This document shows positions 40,001 through 52,000 of a stretch of 64,000 nt of DNA, piece by piece. This DNA is from Nemopilema nomurai. Lineage: Eukaryota; Cnidaria; Scyphozoa; Rhizostomeae; Rhizostomatidae. Numbering within the stretch: the stretch's first letter is position 1; each line of letters begins with the position of its first letter. The stretch is taken from the NCBI GenBank assembly GCA_003864495.1, contig ML133502.1:1426001-1490000 (forward strand), given 5' to 3'. Made by a program: the position numbers and the translations under genes. Under the pieces are notes generated by a model. The model did no database searches. It saw only the letters and a list, made by a program, of their open reading frames with translations, and was not told the DNA's origin.

Positions 40001-43000
40001 CCCCTCCAAAATCTCCTTTAGCTTTTTGTAAAACAAGGTTACTTGGACTTCTCTGTCTGTAGCTGTAAACCCACATCTGGGATCTTTCTCCATTTCGTAC
40101 ATTGACAAGAGTGGAGTGCTAAACTCCACAAGGCAGTAACATGTTTCTTTTGTAGCAAAGGTGATTTTGTATATAGAGTTTTTGTAAACTCTCATTTGAA
40201 TGCCAGCTCTGCTTATCCTCTGCTCGTGTGTTTGGGATACATACTTGATATTTTGATCAAAGTCTGCAAGGTTCTGAAAGCAGTTGCAATCTTTTGGAAT
40301 GACAATGAATACTTTGTGGTCTTTGATATGGTCACGCAAAGCCTTCCCATCAACTTCATTGTCAGTCAGATTTACGGTCTCCTTGATGTTGGGAAGTATA
40401 AGTTTCAGATATCCAAAGTAAAAACTCCAAGCTAACCCTTCAGCAACATTGTTTGTCTCTTTTTCATTTATTTCAGAAATTTCAACTTGGGTTACCTCCT
40501 TTAGGCCAAATATATAAGACAGAAGGGGTAGCAACCAAACTTGAAGCAGAAATATTTCCAACCTCTTTGAATTGATATCAGAGGGGTACTCTTTGAATAA
40601 AAATGTAGAAATCACTAGAAAAGCTGTTGCAAATGAAAATAGGTATTGCCAGTGCTGTTGGAGAAAGCAGATCTCAAATGCTCTTCTGAAATTGTCTTTA
40701 TACCTAGGAACAAGGGAAAGAGTTTTTTCTTCACCCAAGAGGCAGTTAATCTTCTGTAGCTACATAAGTTTGGTTTCAAAGCTTGACTTCGTCTCTAAAT
40801 TTAAAACTAAAAACTAAAAACCTATAATACTTGCAACACATGGTGTTTGGATTGAAAATTATGAGCATGCAAGCATTGTGTCAAAATAAGTATGAGCATA
40901 GGTATAGATCGTTTATGGCAATCATTGTATTTACCTGGTTTTTATATGAAATATCTCCTCAAAAAAGAGACAAAGTCTCCTAAGAAGTTCACCGTAGACA
41001 CACGCAGCAAAACATATTACAACCAACAGGGAATCGAACCCGTCTTGATATGATGCACTCCCAAGTGTGAAAGCCGTGAAAAGTATAATCGCCAGTACTT
41101 TCGATTTTCGACCCCGCTTCTCAAAAATCGGTCCAAAACCATTGTTGTCCATGTTCACGTCAGCCTGGTTATCGATAGCTGCTGAAGATAGCAAGAAAAT
41201 CCTTAAAGTTTATCTGCCGGGGGAAAGTCCCTTGTTATGGGAACTTCCCTCTTAAGCCCCGTCTCAATGGGAAGTCCTCAATTTACTAGCCACCACTTTA
41301 TTCTCAGAACTAACGTAGGCTTGGATAGCATAGCCTCGTTTTATGATTAATTGTTTTGATGCCGCCTCTTATTCGAACGTAGTTCTAAAGTTCGATCCAA
41401 AGATCGCGAAAAGAACCTTTACGAGAAATAGCGGAACCAATTTTTGCATACTTCAAATACTTTTTCTTCCGACACTCCTCAGAGTGTGCAAATGTCGGAA
41501 AATAACCAAAAGCTGAAAGAATAGATAGCCAGTTACGGATCGAAAACACTAGAGGGTGATAAGCAGAGCGCGTGATTGGTTATTTCTAGCTATTGTGAAG
41601 TTTTGTACCGCTAAGTACTTGTTCAAAAGAACCCTTCTTCTTTGCTGCTTTCTTGTCAACGCTCCAAAGTATCCATATCAATAATCGATGGTTTATTTGG
41701 TTTACCTTACTATGCATATTATTAATAATACCCTCAGATTTCTTACTCTTTTGGTGATTTTGCTTTCTTCAAGATGCAAAGGTAAGCTAAAACAATGCAC
41801 ACCATGACAGTAATCGATCGTGGCACCTTTTTTAGGTTCGTTGTAATATTTGCCAATGCACCAACGAACAAACAAAGGACTGTTTTCTCTACAGTAATTC
41901 ATTAATCACATCGAATCAACGTTTCTCTAGACCTCTGTTTAGCTGGGAGTCAAGATGGCCCCGTTTTTGTCATTTTGCTCATTATCCAAACTCCGCCAAG
42001 TAATCATTGCGAACAGGAGGCTAGTCATAACTCTTTGCACTTGGTCACATCCTTCCGATCAAAGACAACATCGGGTCCAAGTGCATTACCCTACCATCCA
42101 AGTGTTCTTTCAGCATGCGCAGAGGATCCAAGGTGCCCTCTTGGTTATTATGAATCGGTCCACCACCACTAATCGTGATAGCTAAGCAAAAGACCCCGAG
42201 TAATATCTTTGAGGAAGGAGCCAACGTCCTGTCAAAGGCTGTCAGCTGTTCCTAAACCCAGAGCTGCCAGAACATCATGTAGATAGAGAGAGACGTATTA
42301 CATGCGAAGGCTCTTCGTTAAGTGTATTCAAGTAAAAAGTCTTTGGAGCGTTAGATAGAGAGAGACGTATTACATGCGAAGGCTCTTCGTTAAGTGTATT
42401 CAAGTAAAAAGTCTTTGGAGCGTTAGATAGAGAGAGACGTATTACATGCGAAGACTCTTCGTTAAGTGTATTCAAGTAAAAAGTCTTGGAGCGTTAGATA
42501 GAGAGAGACGTATTACATGCGAAGGCTCTTCGTTAAGTGTATTCAAGTAAAAAGTCTTTGGAGCGTTCGTTTTGTAGGAGTTGCAGAACAAGGCGAATGA
42601 CCTGCAGGCTGACAATGAGCTGCAAAAGCAGAAACTGAAGGGGCTTGAGGAACAGAGGGGCTCATTCATCGAGAAGTGTGAAGTAATGCAAGTAAGTATT
42701 GCCAATGTTGTGGTATTAAGCATTAAAAAAGACTCGTCACGATACTCAAGTGATGCCAGCTGCTTGGGTTCTCACTCGTGGGTTGATTTTGTCCGAGTAA
42801 CATACAGTTGAATCAATGCATCTTCTTATATAATCGAGGACATTTCAGCTGTCTCCTTAAAACTAACAAAATAGCCCAGAGCCAATTACTGCTGCCCTTT
42901 TCTAAGAGCAAAACAACACAGCACTGTGTGGACGGTATTGCTTTTTCACATGAATAATATATATGTTATTAATGCATTGAACACTGAATCATTTTCAACT

Positions 43001-46000
43001 CACTGACAAATGATCTAACCCATTTACTGATGACCCCGCAAACCGTTAGCAAACAGATCTGAAAAAAACTTGACTTTCATGGAATCTCTTCCATGAATTT
43101 GATTGCTTTGAGTTCTAACACTAGTTCATGAGAGAAACCACTAATTCCTTGAATTTTAATGTCAACTCCTTACTATAAAATGTTACTCACTGTTAGAGTC
43201 AGCTTGTCAGTTACCAAGGACAGCTGGCCCGCAAGAAACAGATGCTGGAAGGCTTGGAGCAGAAACATGTTGCCCGAGTCGCAGAACTAGAGAACGAGGT
43301 TTGTCTTCTGCGCAAGGTCGATGCTCCTTGAACAAGGGTTACTAAAGTGAATCACGTGCCTCTTCGTGTCCTCATGTAACGCTGTGAAAGTTTGAATTTA
43401 ATCTAAAATCAGCAAATTATAGATTCATCTTCATCTGTCGAGTTTCCCAATAGCTGAAATCAAATATTCATATTGTTGTGCATTCTTGGTCACGATATCT
43501 CTCTCTTTGTTGCAGATATTGCAGTTCAGCGATGAACTCAAAGTTAAGGAAGAGACGATAACCAGGCACGTTTCATTGCTCATGAAAATTACTGACCCAT
43601 TTTGTTTCTGTGTCCTCCATGCTTCCCTTTTGCAAGGCAGATAACCCAAACTATTTCAAAGTATTTTCGTCATTGTCAAATCAACGACAGATTAGGACAG
43701 CAAGAGTTGGTGGGCTAGATTTCTACACACATTGTGAAACAACTCTTGGTCCTTTTTAAATAAATTGATTTAAAACTGACCAACGTCCTTTTTTCATTCA
43801 TAGTTTGAAAGCAGCCTTGCAAGAAAGCAGGTTGCGAGAGGAGAATGGATGGAAGGAACAAATGCTTGTCCGGGAAGAGTCTGAAATCGCCAAAAGTCAG
43901 CTTCAGGTTAGCCAGTCCTAGAAAATGGGTTTTCCTGTATGTCTGTCTCAATACAGCACCAAGGCACCAACTAAAACGAACCAAACACAGGTCGCTGTGT
44001 GGTGCAACCGCACAAAAGTACCTTATGGCTTTAACTGGCTTGTCTGCAAATGCATCAACTTTTTTTCCTTTAACCGAATACTCGTTTTTTTATGGGCAGC
44101 AGCATTCAAACCTGCGTTTCATCTTACTCTTAACAACTCACAGTACAGTCATCTTTACTGAGCAACTCACACAGGAATGACCGATGGGAACCCTTCTGCT
44201 GACACGTTTCTAAATAACTATTTCATAGGCTACACATTTCTTGCGACAAACTCACTAGCTATTTGCCAGCCAGAAATGTTTAAGAAGAATTGGCGAAGTC
44301 CCGAAAAATTATGGCAAAATTTAGATCTTGTTACCTGTTCCAATCCGTATGCTCCTTTTAAGCCAAATTTTTTAATTCTGTATCAGCTTTGAGATTTGGT
44401 GTTTTCAGATTAGAATCATTTATTTGATTAATATAAAAGTATTCTGTTTTTTCAGAAGAGAGACAAACAGGTAGCAGCACTTGAGAATGAACTGCGCATT
44501 ATTAAAATGCAACAAAAGAAATTCGAGGCCTCTTCGAGTGGGTATGTGTCTGTGTATGTCTTTCTTTGATCAATCACCCAAGCGATCTTTCCTTCCATTG
44601 GCGAAAATGATTTGAAGCGCATTTGTAGAAACAGAAGTAAAAAGCTCCCCGGCGGGGAATCGAACCCCGGTCTCCCGCGTGACAGGCGGGGATACTCACC
44701 ACTATACTACCGAGGACCCGGTGGCGAATGAGAATAAACATGAGAAATTTCAAGTTTTTGATTCATTATAGTCGAGGGACAAATTTCGTATGTCGAGGAA
44801 ATGCTTCGTGGATAGAGAGACCAGTTTTTGCATACTTTATAGGTAAATGGATTCAAATGTAACGGGATGTGCCCCTTGAATTAGTACAATACCATCTCAT
44901 AACACTACCGCAAGGATATTAGGCAAATCAGTCGACAATCGTCCTATGACTATCGCTAGGACGGGGGTTGTAAAAAAGAAATCGATACGGCGCCCCCTAC
45001 GCTTGAGGACCGAAATCTAGGGAAAAAGAGACATAGGTACGCGAACAAAATACAAAACAAAACTTGAATCCAGCTTTTGTGAAAGACTGACCGGGATGCT
45101 AGGTTGCGATCTCAACCCGGGTCCTCTCAACTTGATAATAACCGGGCCCTCCGTAGATAAATTCGCGAAAATAACTCTGTTGATTTCAAAGATATCTTTG
45201 TTCAAGAGAATACACAATTCACATAAATAAAGAAAAAATCCTCAGAAAGAAAACGGTTCAATATTTCTTACATTATGAAGTTTCGCTAACTGCTCCCAGA
45301 CCTGCTCTAGGCTATGCAAACACAAATTATCAATCAAACAATTTAGGGCCAATTTATCAATCACAAATTATCAGTCAAACAATTAATTTACATGCATCAT
45401 GGATCGGGCCTCTAAAACAACCCCGCCTAGGATTGCGCCTTCAGGTTATTTTGAAACTCCATTGCCAGCCAAATGTCCTTGGAACACCTCTTCTAATTTT
45501 GGAACCCAAACGAAATGGCTCCCCTTTTCACTGGAACAGGGCAAAGTTTTTTGCTCTTTTCGTTCTGATGAGGTACTCACCTAAACGAATGGACGTCTGG
45601 AGAGAATTTTCTCAAAGGCATGCGTAACAAATTGCAAAAGATTGGCAAAACTCGATGGCGATTCAAAGGTGCAACAGTGAGGGGATCTTCCAAGGAGTTT
45701 GATTCTAAAGTTACTTGACGAGGCTTCAGCACTTTATCAGAACTGGATCAAGTTCGAGACGAAATGAAGGGCTAGATGTTATGAATGCGTATAGAATGGG
45801 GCAGAGCCTTGGAACCAGCTTAGCCATCATAAGAGTGAATTTTTGTGAAACGCATAAGAGGGCAAAGGAATTTGCAGGAAATTTTATAGAAGAAGGATTT
45901 GCTAATGCATCAGATCTCAAGGAACCAAGAATAAGAAAGAGAAAGAGGCTAACCATCGATGAAGGTCCAGGTGAATTTGTATCAATGGGCACAGCAACAA

Positions 46001-49000
46001 ACCGCTATGAAATCGATCCTTACAAAGTCACGCTGGACCTAACAGTTGCAGAGATTGATCGCCGATTTTAAAAAAGCACAGATCTTTGCAAAGATTTGGC
46101 TTTCCTTGAACCACGGCGATCCTTAGATGTGCAAGAGCAACTGAGAAACGATGCGATGCTGTTGAGCAAGATTGCAAAGATGTCTGAAGTAAAGCTTGGA
46201 GCAGCTGCAGGACGAATTGCAGTCTTTCTCTCAAGTTCACTAAGAAATAAACTTAACGGTAATGGGCAAAAAGGCAAAAGGATCCATAAAAAGACAAGTT
46301 TTGAGGAATAGATAAGTATTTCAGAACAGTTAGCAGAGAAAGGATTCATTGCAGAAGTTCCACCTAGCACCATGGCTCTTGTTAGCACAGGCACAGTTGC
46401 CTCGTGCATTAAAAGAGACGTGCCTTGTACAGTCTGCATCCCCTGTGCATTCAATACTTTGCATGTGTGTAACGCGAATGTCTCGTCGTATCCTGCCCTC
46501 TACGTTGCTTATGAAGTTGTTATGACGCTGAGCTGCGCGCAAGTTTCATTCGAAAGAATGTTCCGTAAATTAAAGCTTGTAAAAAGTAGACCTAGAGCAA
46601 CCATTGGTCAGCCACGCCTTGAAAAGCTGAAGATATTTTCAAATGAAAGTATAACTTCCCTATAGACAATGTACACATAACAATCTGTACGCGTGCTCTT
46701 TACCGGCGCTTCAAAAAGAATTGAGCGTTTAATGGATTTTATTTAGAGCAAGAGTTTTTTATTTTTTGTTGTTGAAGTATTGTCAAATCAGTTACGATTC
46801 TTTAGAATGTACGTAGGACTGCAAAACCAACTGATCTCAAGTGTTTCGTCATATGCCAAACTCACAGTACTGATTGACTGTTGCATTGCTAGATTATTGC
46901 TATGTTGCCCCCATATCGCCGCTTAGCCCATGCGCCCAAAATTTCTTTAACCTAAATAGCCCGTGCGCCCGAAAACCTGAATTTATCTTTCATTCGTTTA
47001 ATTCAAGTTTCTCGCAGCATGATTTGTTTGTGCTGGTAATAGCTAGTTCTAATGAATTGTTTTGAAGTATAGCTAGAAACATTTTGATTTGTAGCTCGGA
47101 TAGTACGGGCCCCTTTTCTCAATATAGCATTATGAGGGATTATGAGCCATAACCTGAGAAGTATTGATCCTTAGAAGCTTTCTGGGTTCAAAGTTCTCTT
47201 CCAAATCAAATTGTCCGAAAATGTGAGTCAAGTCAAAGTTTTTATTAAAGGTTGGTACTTAGAAAACCAGTGCGCTTGTAATGTCTGCAGTAGGTCACTT
47301 CCAAAATGCAATGTAAGAATCAATCTTGAGCTTTTTCGTTAAAGCGATTTCAAAGATAAACGCAAAGAAGGGAAGAAGCAAATGAGATCGAGGAAAGCAC
47401 TGTGAATCTGATCGTAAAACCGTGCAGGGGCTGCGTTTGAGCGACAATCTGCGACATGTGGAGAGGTAAATGTTGCCCAAGGCCTATTCGACAGGTGGGC
47501 TAGCGAGCGAATCTTCACACGCGGAAAAGGTGTTACGTCGTGTTCGCTATCAAAAGCCATTAATGGACGTCACGAAGAGAGAAAGAACAGCGAACAGATC
47601 AACGAAAAGCGAACTTTTACTGAGAAGCAGCGAGTTTAAGTCTTAATTCCACCCCAGAAAATAATTGCTTACATCGAGATATTGTGTTAGATACGTAAGC
47701 CGATATTTGTCAAGATTAAAAGAGGATTAAATCGTGTTGGGAAACACGAAAAAAATCATCCGAACGGCCATACCTTGCAACCTTATAGAAGGAGTTTTCA
47801 ACCGGATTTTAGTTTAAATTTCATACTCCGAGGGCTGTTGGGCGCATACAGTATGTCATCTCGATTCTACATTCTGCTAGCAAGTTATAATTTGCTAGCA
47901 ATCAAGTTATTTAATCTGAAAGTTTTGAAAATATCATAGCACGAAACTGCTCTCAGAAAAGCCCCGTGATCCTCATTTCAACCCTGTCACGTGTAGGTGG
48001 ACGAGGTCTTTCATTGTTCGTGAATACCATGGTTTTCTCTTATCCATTTCGTACATTTCAACAAAGTTCTCAAATATCTTTGCCATTCCCAAATTGTTAT
48101 CATTTAGAGACCTTTTTTAACTAGCTAAGTATGCCTTCCACCTCTTTGCAGAAGTAGAACGCCACAAGATGATAACATCCTTGCAAAATCGAAGGAGCAA
48201 GAAGATAGGTTTGTAAACAACCTTGTTGGCTCTCCATTTGGTTCATATGAAATCCAACTATTTGAGAGCCTATCATTCGGTTGCTTAGTTTTGTGCTTAA
48301 CAAGATAAAAGAAGGTGTACTTTCCCTTGGAGCATCTAATGGCTTTATTGCTGCTTTGACCTTTTCACCTTTGCCCTTAGACTCAAGGAACTCGAGCGCC
48401 GATTTCTGAATCTTCAGAATGAATATAAGGAAAAGGTATTTAGCATGAATGTAAATAATTTCGATACTAGGTTACTGTTTCTGAACTGCTGTGCATTGTC
48501 TTGTTAGACCATTCAGTGCTCTTCAATGAAGCTTGTGCATTTAAAGATTCAGTTGATGTATAGTACTGGATTGTGTTTAGCAAATGCAATAGAATTGTTG
48601 CTTTGTGTCAAAGTTGAACGTTTCCTTTATTGTTTTGCTGACGCAAGGCATTTGCCCTGATAACACAAAGTCGCTTATGTAAATCACCTGGGTGGATCTT
48701 ATGTATTAGAGAATTGAGATTGCGTTAGTATGATGAACAAAGGTTTGCCATCTCAAGGCCCTTTTGACCTGTTACAAAGCCTTGTAAAGCATCTTGAAAA
48801 ACTGATACCGATTAGTCAAGTCGTCCTTTGCAATCTTCTGTGTGAAAACATTATTTACTTTTTTCGTTGGTGGTATTTACCTTTATCGATATCTAATTTT
48901 CCTCTGTCATTGTCATTGGCATGCTCATTGGTTTATGCCTAGTTGCAGAATGAGATTGCGGGGAAAGAACAGAAGCATGCCGCAGAAGTGATGGGGATGA

Positions 49001-52000
49001 AGCAGCAAGTGACGTCATATACAGAAGAGCTTCACAGGAGGTAATGATAGAAATTACCTAAAAGCCCCTTAAGTTAATCATTGATGCCAAACAAGTGTAT
49101 GTAATTCTTATTGCTGTTCTTAAGTCTAAATGTACATTTTCTTTTTAGAACAAAGTACAAAGTATATAAAGCAGTGAAATGTAAAATGTCCTTAAATCAT
49201 GTTGAACTGTTTCACTTTCTTGAATTCGTAACTTGCCCTATTCGTAACAGAAATTTCGACTTGCTGTGACATGGCTTTCGTTCAACCTTTTCTCTTTTGT
49301 AGGGACGTTGCGCTAGCACAGATGAGTGAAAGAGCTGGAAGAATGGAGGAGGACTTACGAGAAATTAGCTCCAAGCACGATAAAAAAGAAGCAGAATTAC
49401 AGGCAAGGCGCTGACAAGCATAGCCACTCAATTTTCACCTTTGCTCGTCCTTGACCTTTCACCTTTTGGTTACCTTAAGCCTTTCACCTTTTGCTAACCT
49501 TTGACCTTTATACCCAAGGAGCTCTCTTCATCAGAATTTTTAAGAATTACATTACTGTGCATCTTGGTGTGTGCATTGTTGTCTGACCGTGACGCTCGTG
49601 CATGCTTGATGTTTATATATTCCGTATTACATTATAAAACTTTATCTTGCTTGTTGCATAATGTTTGTGATTAAATTATCCTTATAATATTTAATATTTA
49701 TTTAATATTTAATAATATTCAATGAGTAGGAGAAGTAGGTGCTTTTTTCATTTAGGAGGCCTTCAATCTAGAGGATCTATGAATTTTGCCACAATCTAAA
49801 TTGTTATGTTGTTTATAGATCTCAAACGCTCAATTGGAAGCTTTGCGACTAGAGAATCGTCACTTGAGAGATACCTCTGTTGAAGACCATTTGTCTACCA
49901 CTGCCGTAAGCTTTGTGTACTAATATTGGTTTGTGTACTAAGCGTGATGGCTTGAAAAGAGGCTATCACTTGCTCCTTGGCCTGTTTTGAAGGGGAAGGA
50001 AAAGTTTTTTGCTTGGTCAACAAGCACACGATCTCAATAAACAGAACAGAGTTATTAGGTAGTATGAATAAAGCCAGGCCTTAGAGAAAATATTTTGCAA
50101 GATATTCGCTCAATTTTCCGTCACCCAAAAGATTACCCGTGAATGTATGCAATGAAACAGCCAATCCAGTTTGTTCTTTCCTTATGGCAAGGGTGCAAGC
50201 ACTCCCTCGAAATCGTTCCCTTTTTGTAACCCATCGAAAACTATGTACCAGACTTCTTAAATGCTGAGTAACTTTCGCTTGTCAGGCAATTCTTTGTTTT
50301 CTTTAAAAACATTCGTGAAATTTTTAAGCATCTCGAGCATGTTTGTGCTCTCCTTCAATAGGATCTCCGACTGTTTGAGACACAGATCGCTGAAATCGAA
50401 GGTGCCAACGCAAGAGTCGTGGCCCAACTTGAGGTACTTTTACTCAGTTTTGAAAGCCCGCAGATATTCTTAAACCATCCCTATTCGTGTAAAATACATC
50501 ATTCTGTTTTGACGAAACCGAATCATTTTAGGACGAGAACGCGTTTCTGAAGTCGGAATTATCCACCGTTCGAGAGGAACATGAAAGGCCCAGTCCAGTC
50601 TCGCGGACAGAAGAACGTACCCTGGAAGATCATACCTCAAGCCCTAGGTATCAACGTATGTTACATTTGCCTGGTCGTGCTTTGTCGTATTCCATTGTAT
50701 TATCTCGTTAATTCGCAAAAGCCAATGCTTTTTGTCACTGTTCTAAAAATACTCAAAAGTGAATCATGTCTTGTACACTAACATGCATCGTCGGTCATTG
50801 ATAATGTATGCCTGTTCATACTTGGAAGAATCAGGCTCAAAACAGAATCTTACACTACCAATTAGCTTTTTAAACAAGTCCCCCCATAGTTATAGCTCCA
50901 AAATATCTGTTTTAACCATTTTTTCTCTTGGAATTCTAAACACATCAGGGACAATAGAATCAATAACTATTTTTCGAAAAAAAAACAGTTAAATATGCAA
51001 GGAGAATATCCGTTGCCTTCAGTTACTTTGTGAAAATCATGTGAAGAGAAATATTCAGTATTGCACAATATATTTAATAAAATGTGCCATTCATAGCCAA
51101 AAAAGACACAGGGTCACCGAGCAAATTCATTTTTGCCTGCTAGTTGATCATTATTCAATAATTACAGACTGCTGAGTGCCATACATGGTACCCCTGTGGT
51201 ATTCATCAACATTGGTCCAGTTTTTATCTTGAATGAGTCATTTACGGTTCCATTTTATTCGAAGTAGTTCAATTTTACTCATTTGCATTGTATCAATCTG
51301 CTTTGGAATCATTTTATTACATTTTGTTTACGTAATACTAGACACTATCTGTATTATTTGGATTATATCATGCGTATCCTGAACACAAAATAACGTCCTA
51401 GTCTAGCCATACTTGCGATATTGCTTTAAAAACATAATGTTTACTATTGTGTCATATCGGCAGGGAAAATACAGTCGAAGAAACCAATGAACGATTTAAC
51501 TCATTACAAGAACAACTCAACCAAACACTCCAGGCCTATGAAGCAAAACTTCAGGAACTTCAAACGCAGAAGAAAGTCCTCAAAGATGCGGAAACTCAAG
51601 GTTACTTTGTATCCTGAGTTATTTTTCGAGTGTTACTTTGTATCTTGTGCCTTTGACAGTGGCAATCGATTGAGGCCATTCATTAGAAAGCAGCAGTTAC
51701 CGGTTTTTGTTTTGTGAATAGCCTGTTTGTTTGCCTTGAATATGCAGTATGATGTTTAGTAGAAGGCAGTATTATATTATGCAGTATGATGTTTAGTAGA
51801 AGGCCTCTTTTTATTATTACTTTTCAGAAAGCGGAAGCAGTGAAGTGAATGCCCACAAGGCAACTTTACCGAAAACTGCAAATGCCGAAGACCAAAGTCC
51901 GGTTCAAGACGATGCTGATTTAACAAATATGCTCGATTTTCTTGGGGTGCGTCACATTTTTGTTCATCGCCTTCTTGAGTTTCTAAGAAACAGAGTATTG

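Noticed and set aside
40704..40738. Alternative STING exon 2 start extending to 40738 or the CAG near 40758
   Set aside because: Those boundaries are in the wrong phase for exon 1; the TTGTTCCTAG acceptor ending at 40704 has a good pyrimidine tract and restores the frame.
42275..42723. Minus-strand frame with LNEEPSHVIRLSLSNAPKTF repeats
   Set aside because: Chance in-frame reading of the 72-bp tandem array; 72 is a multiple of three. The real gene here is CEP63 exon 7 on the plus strand.
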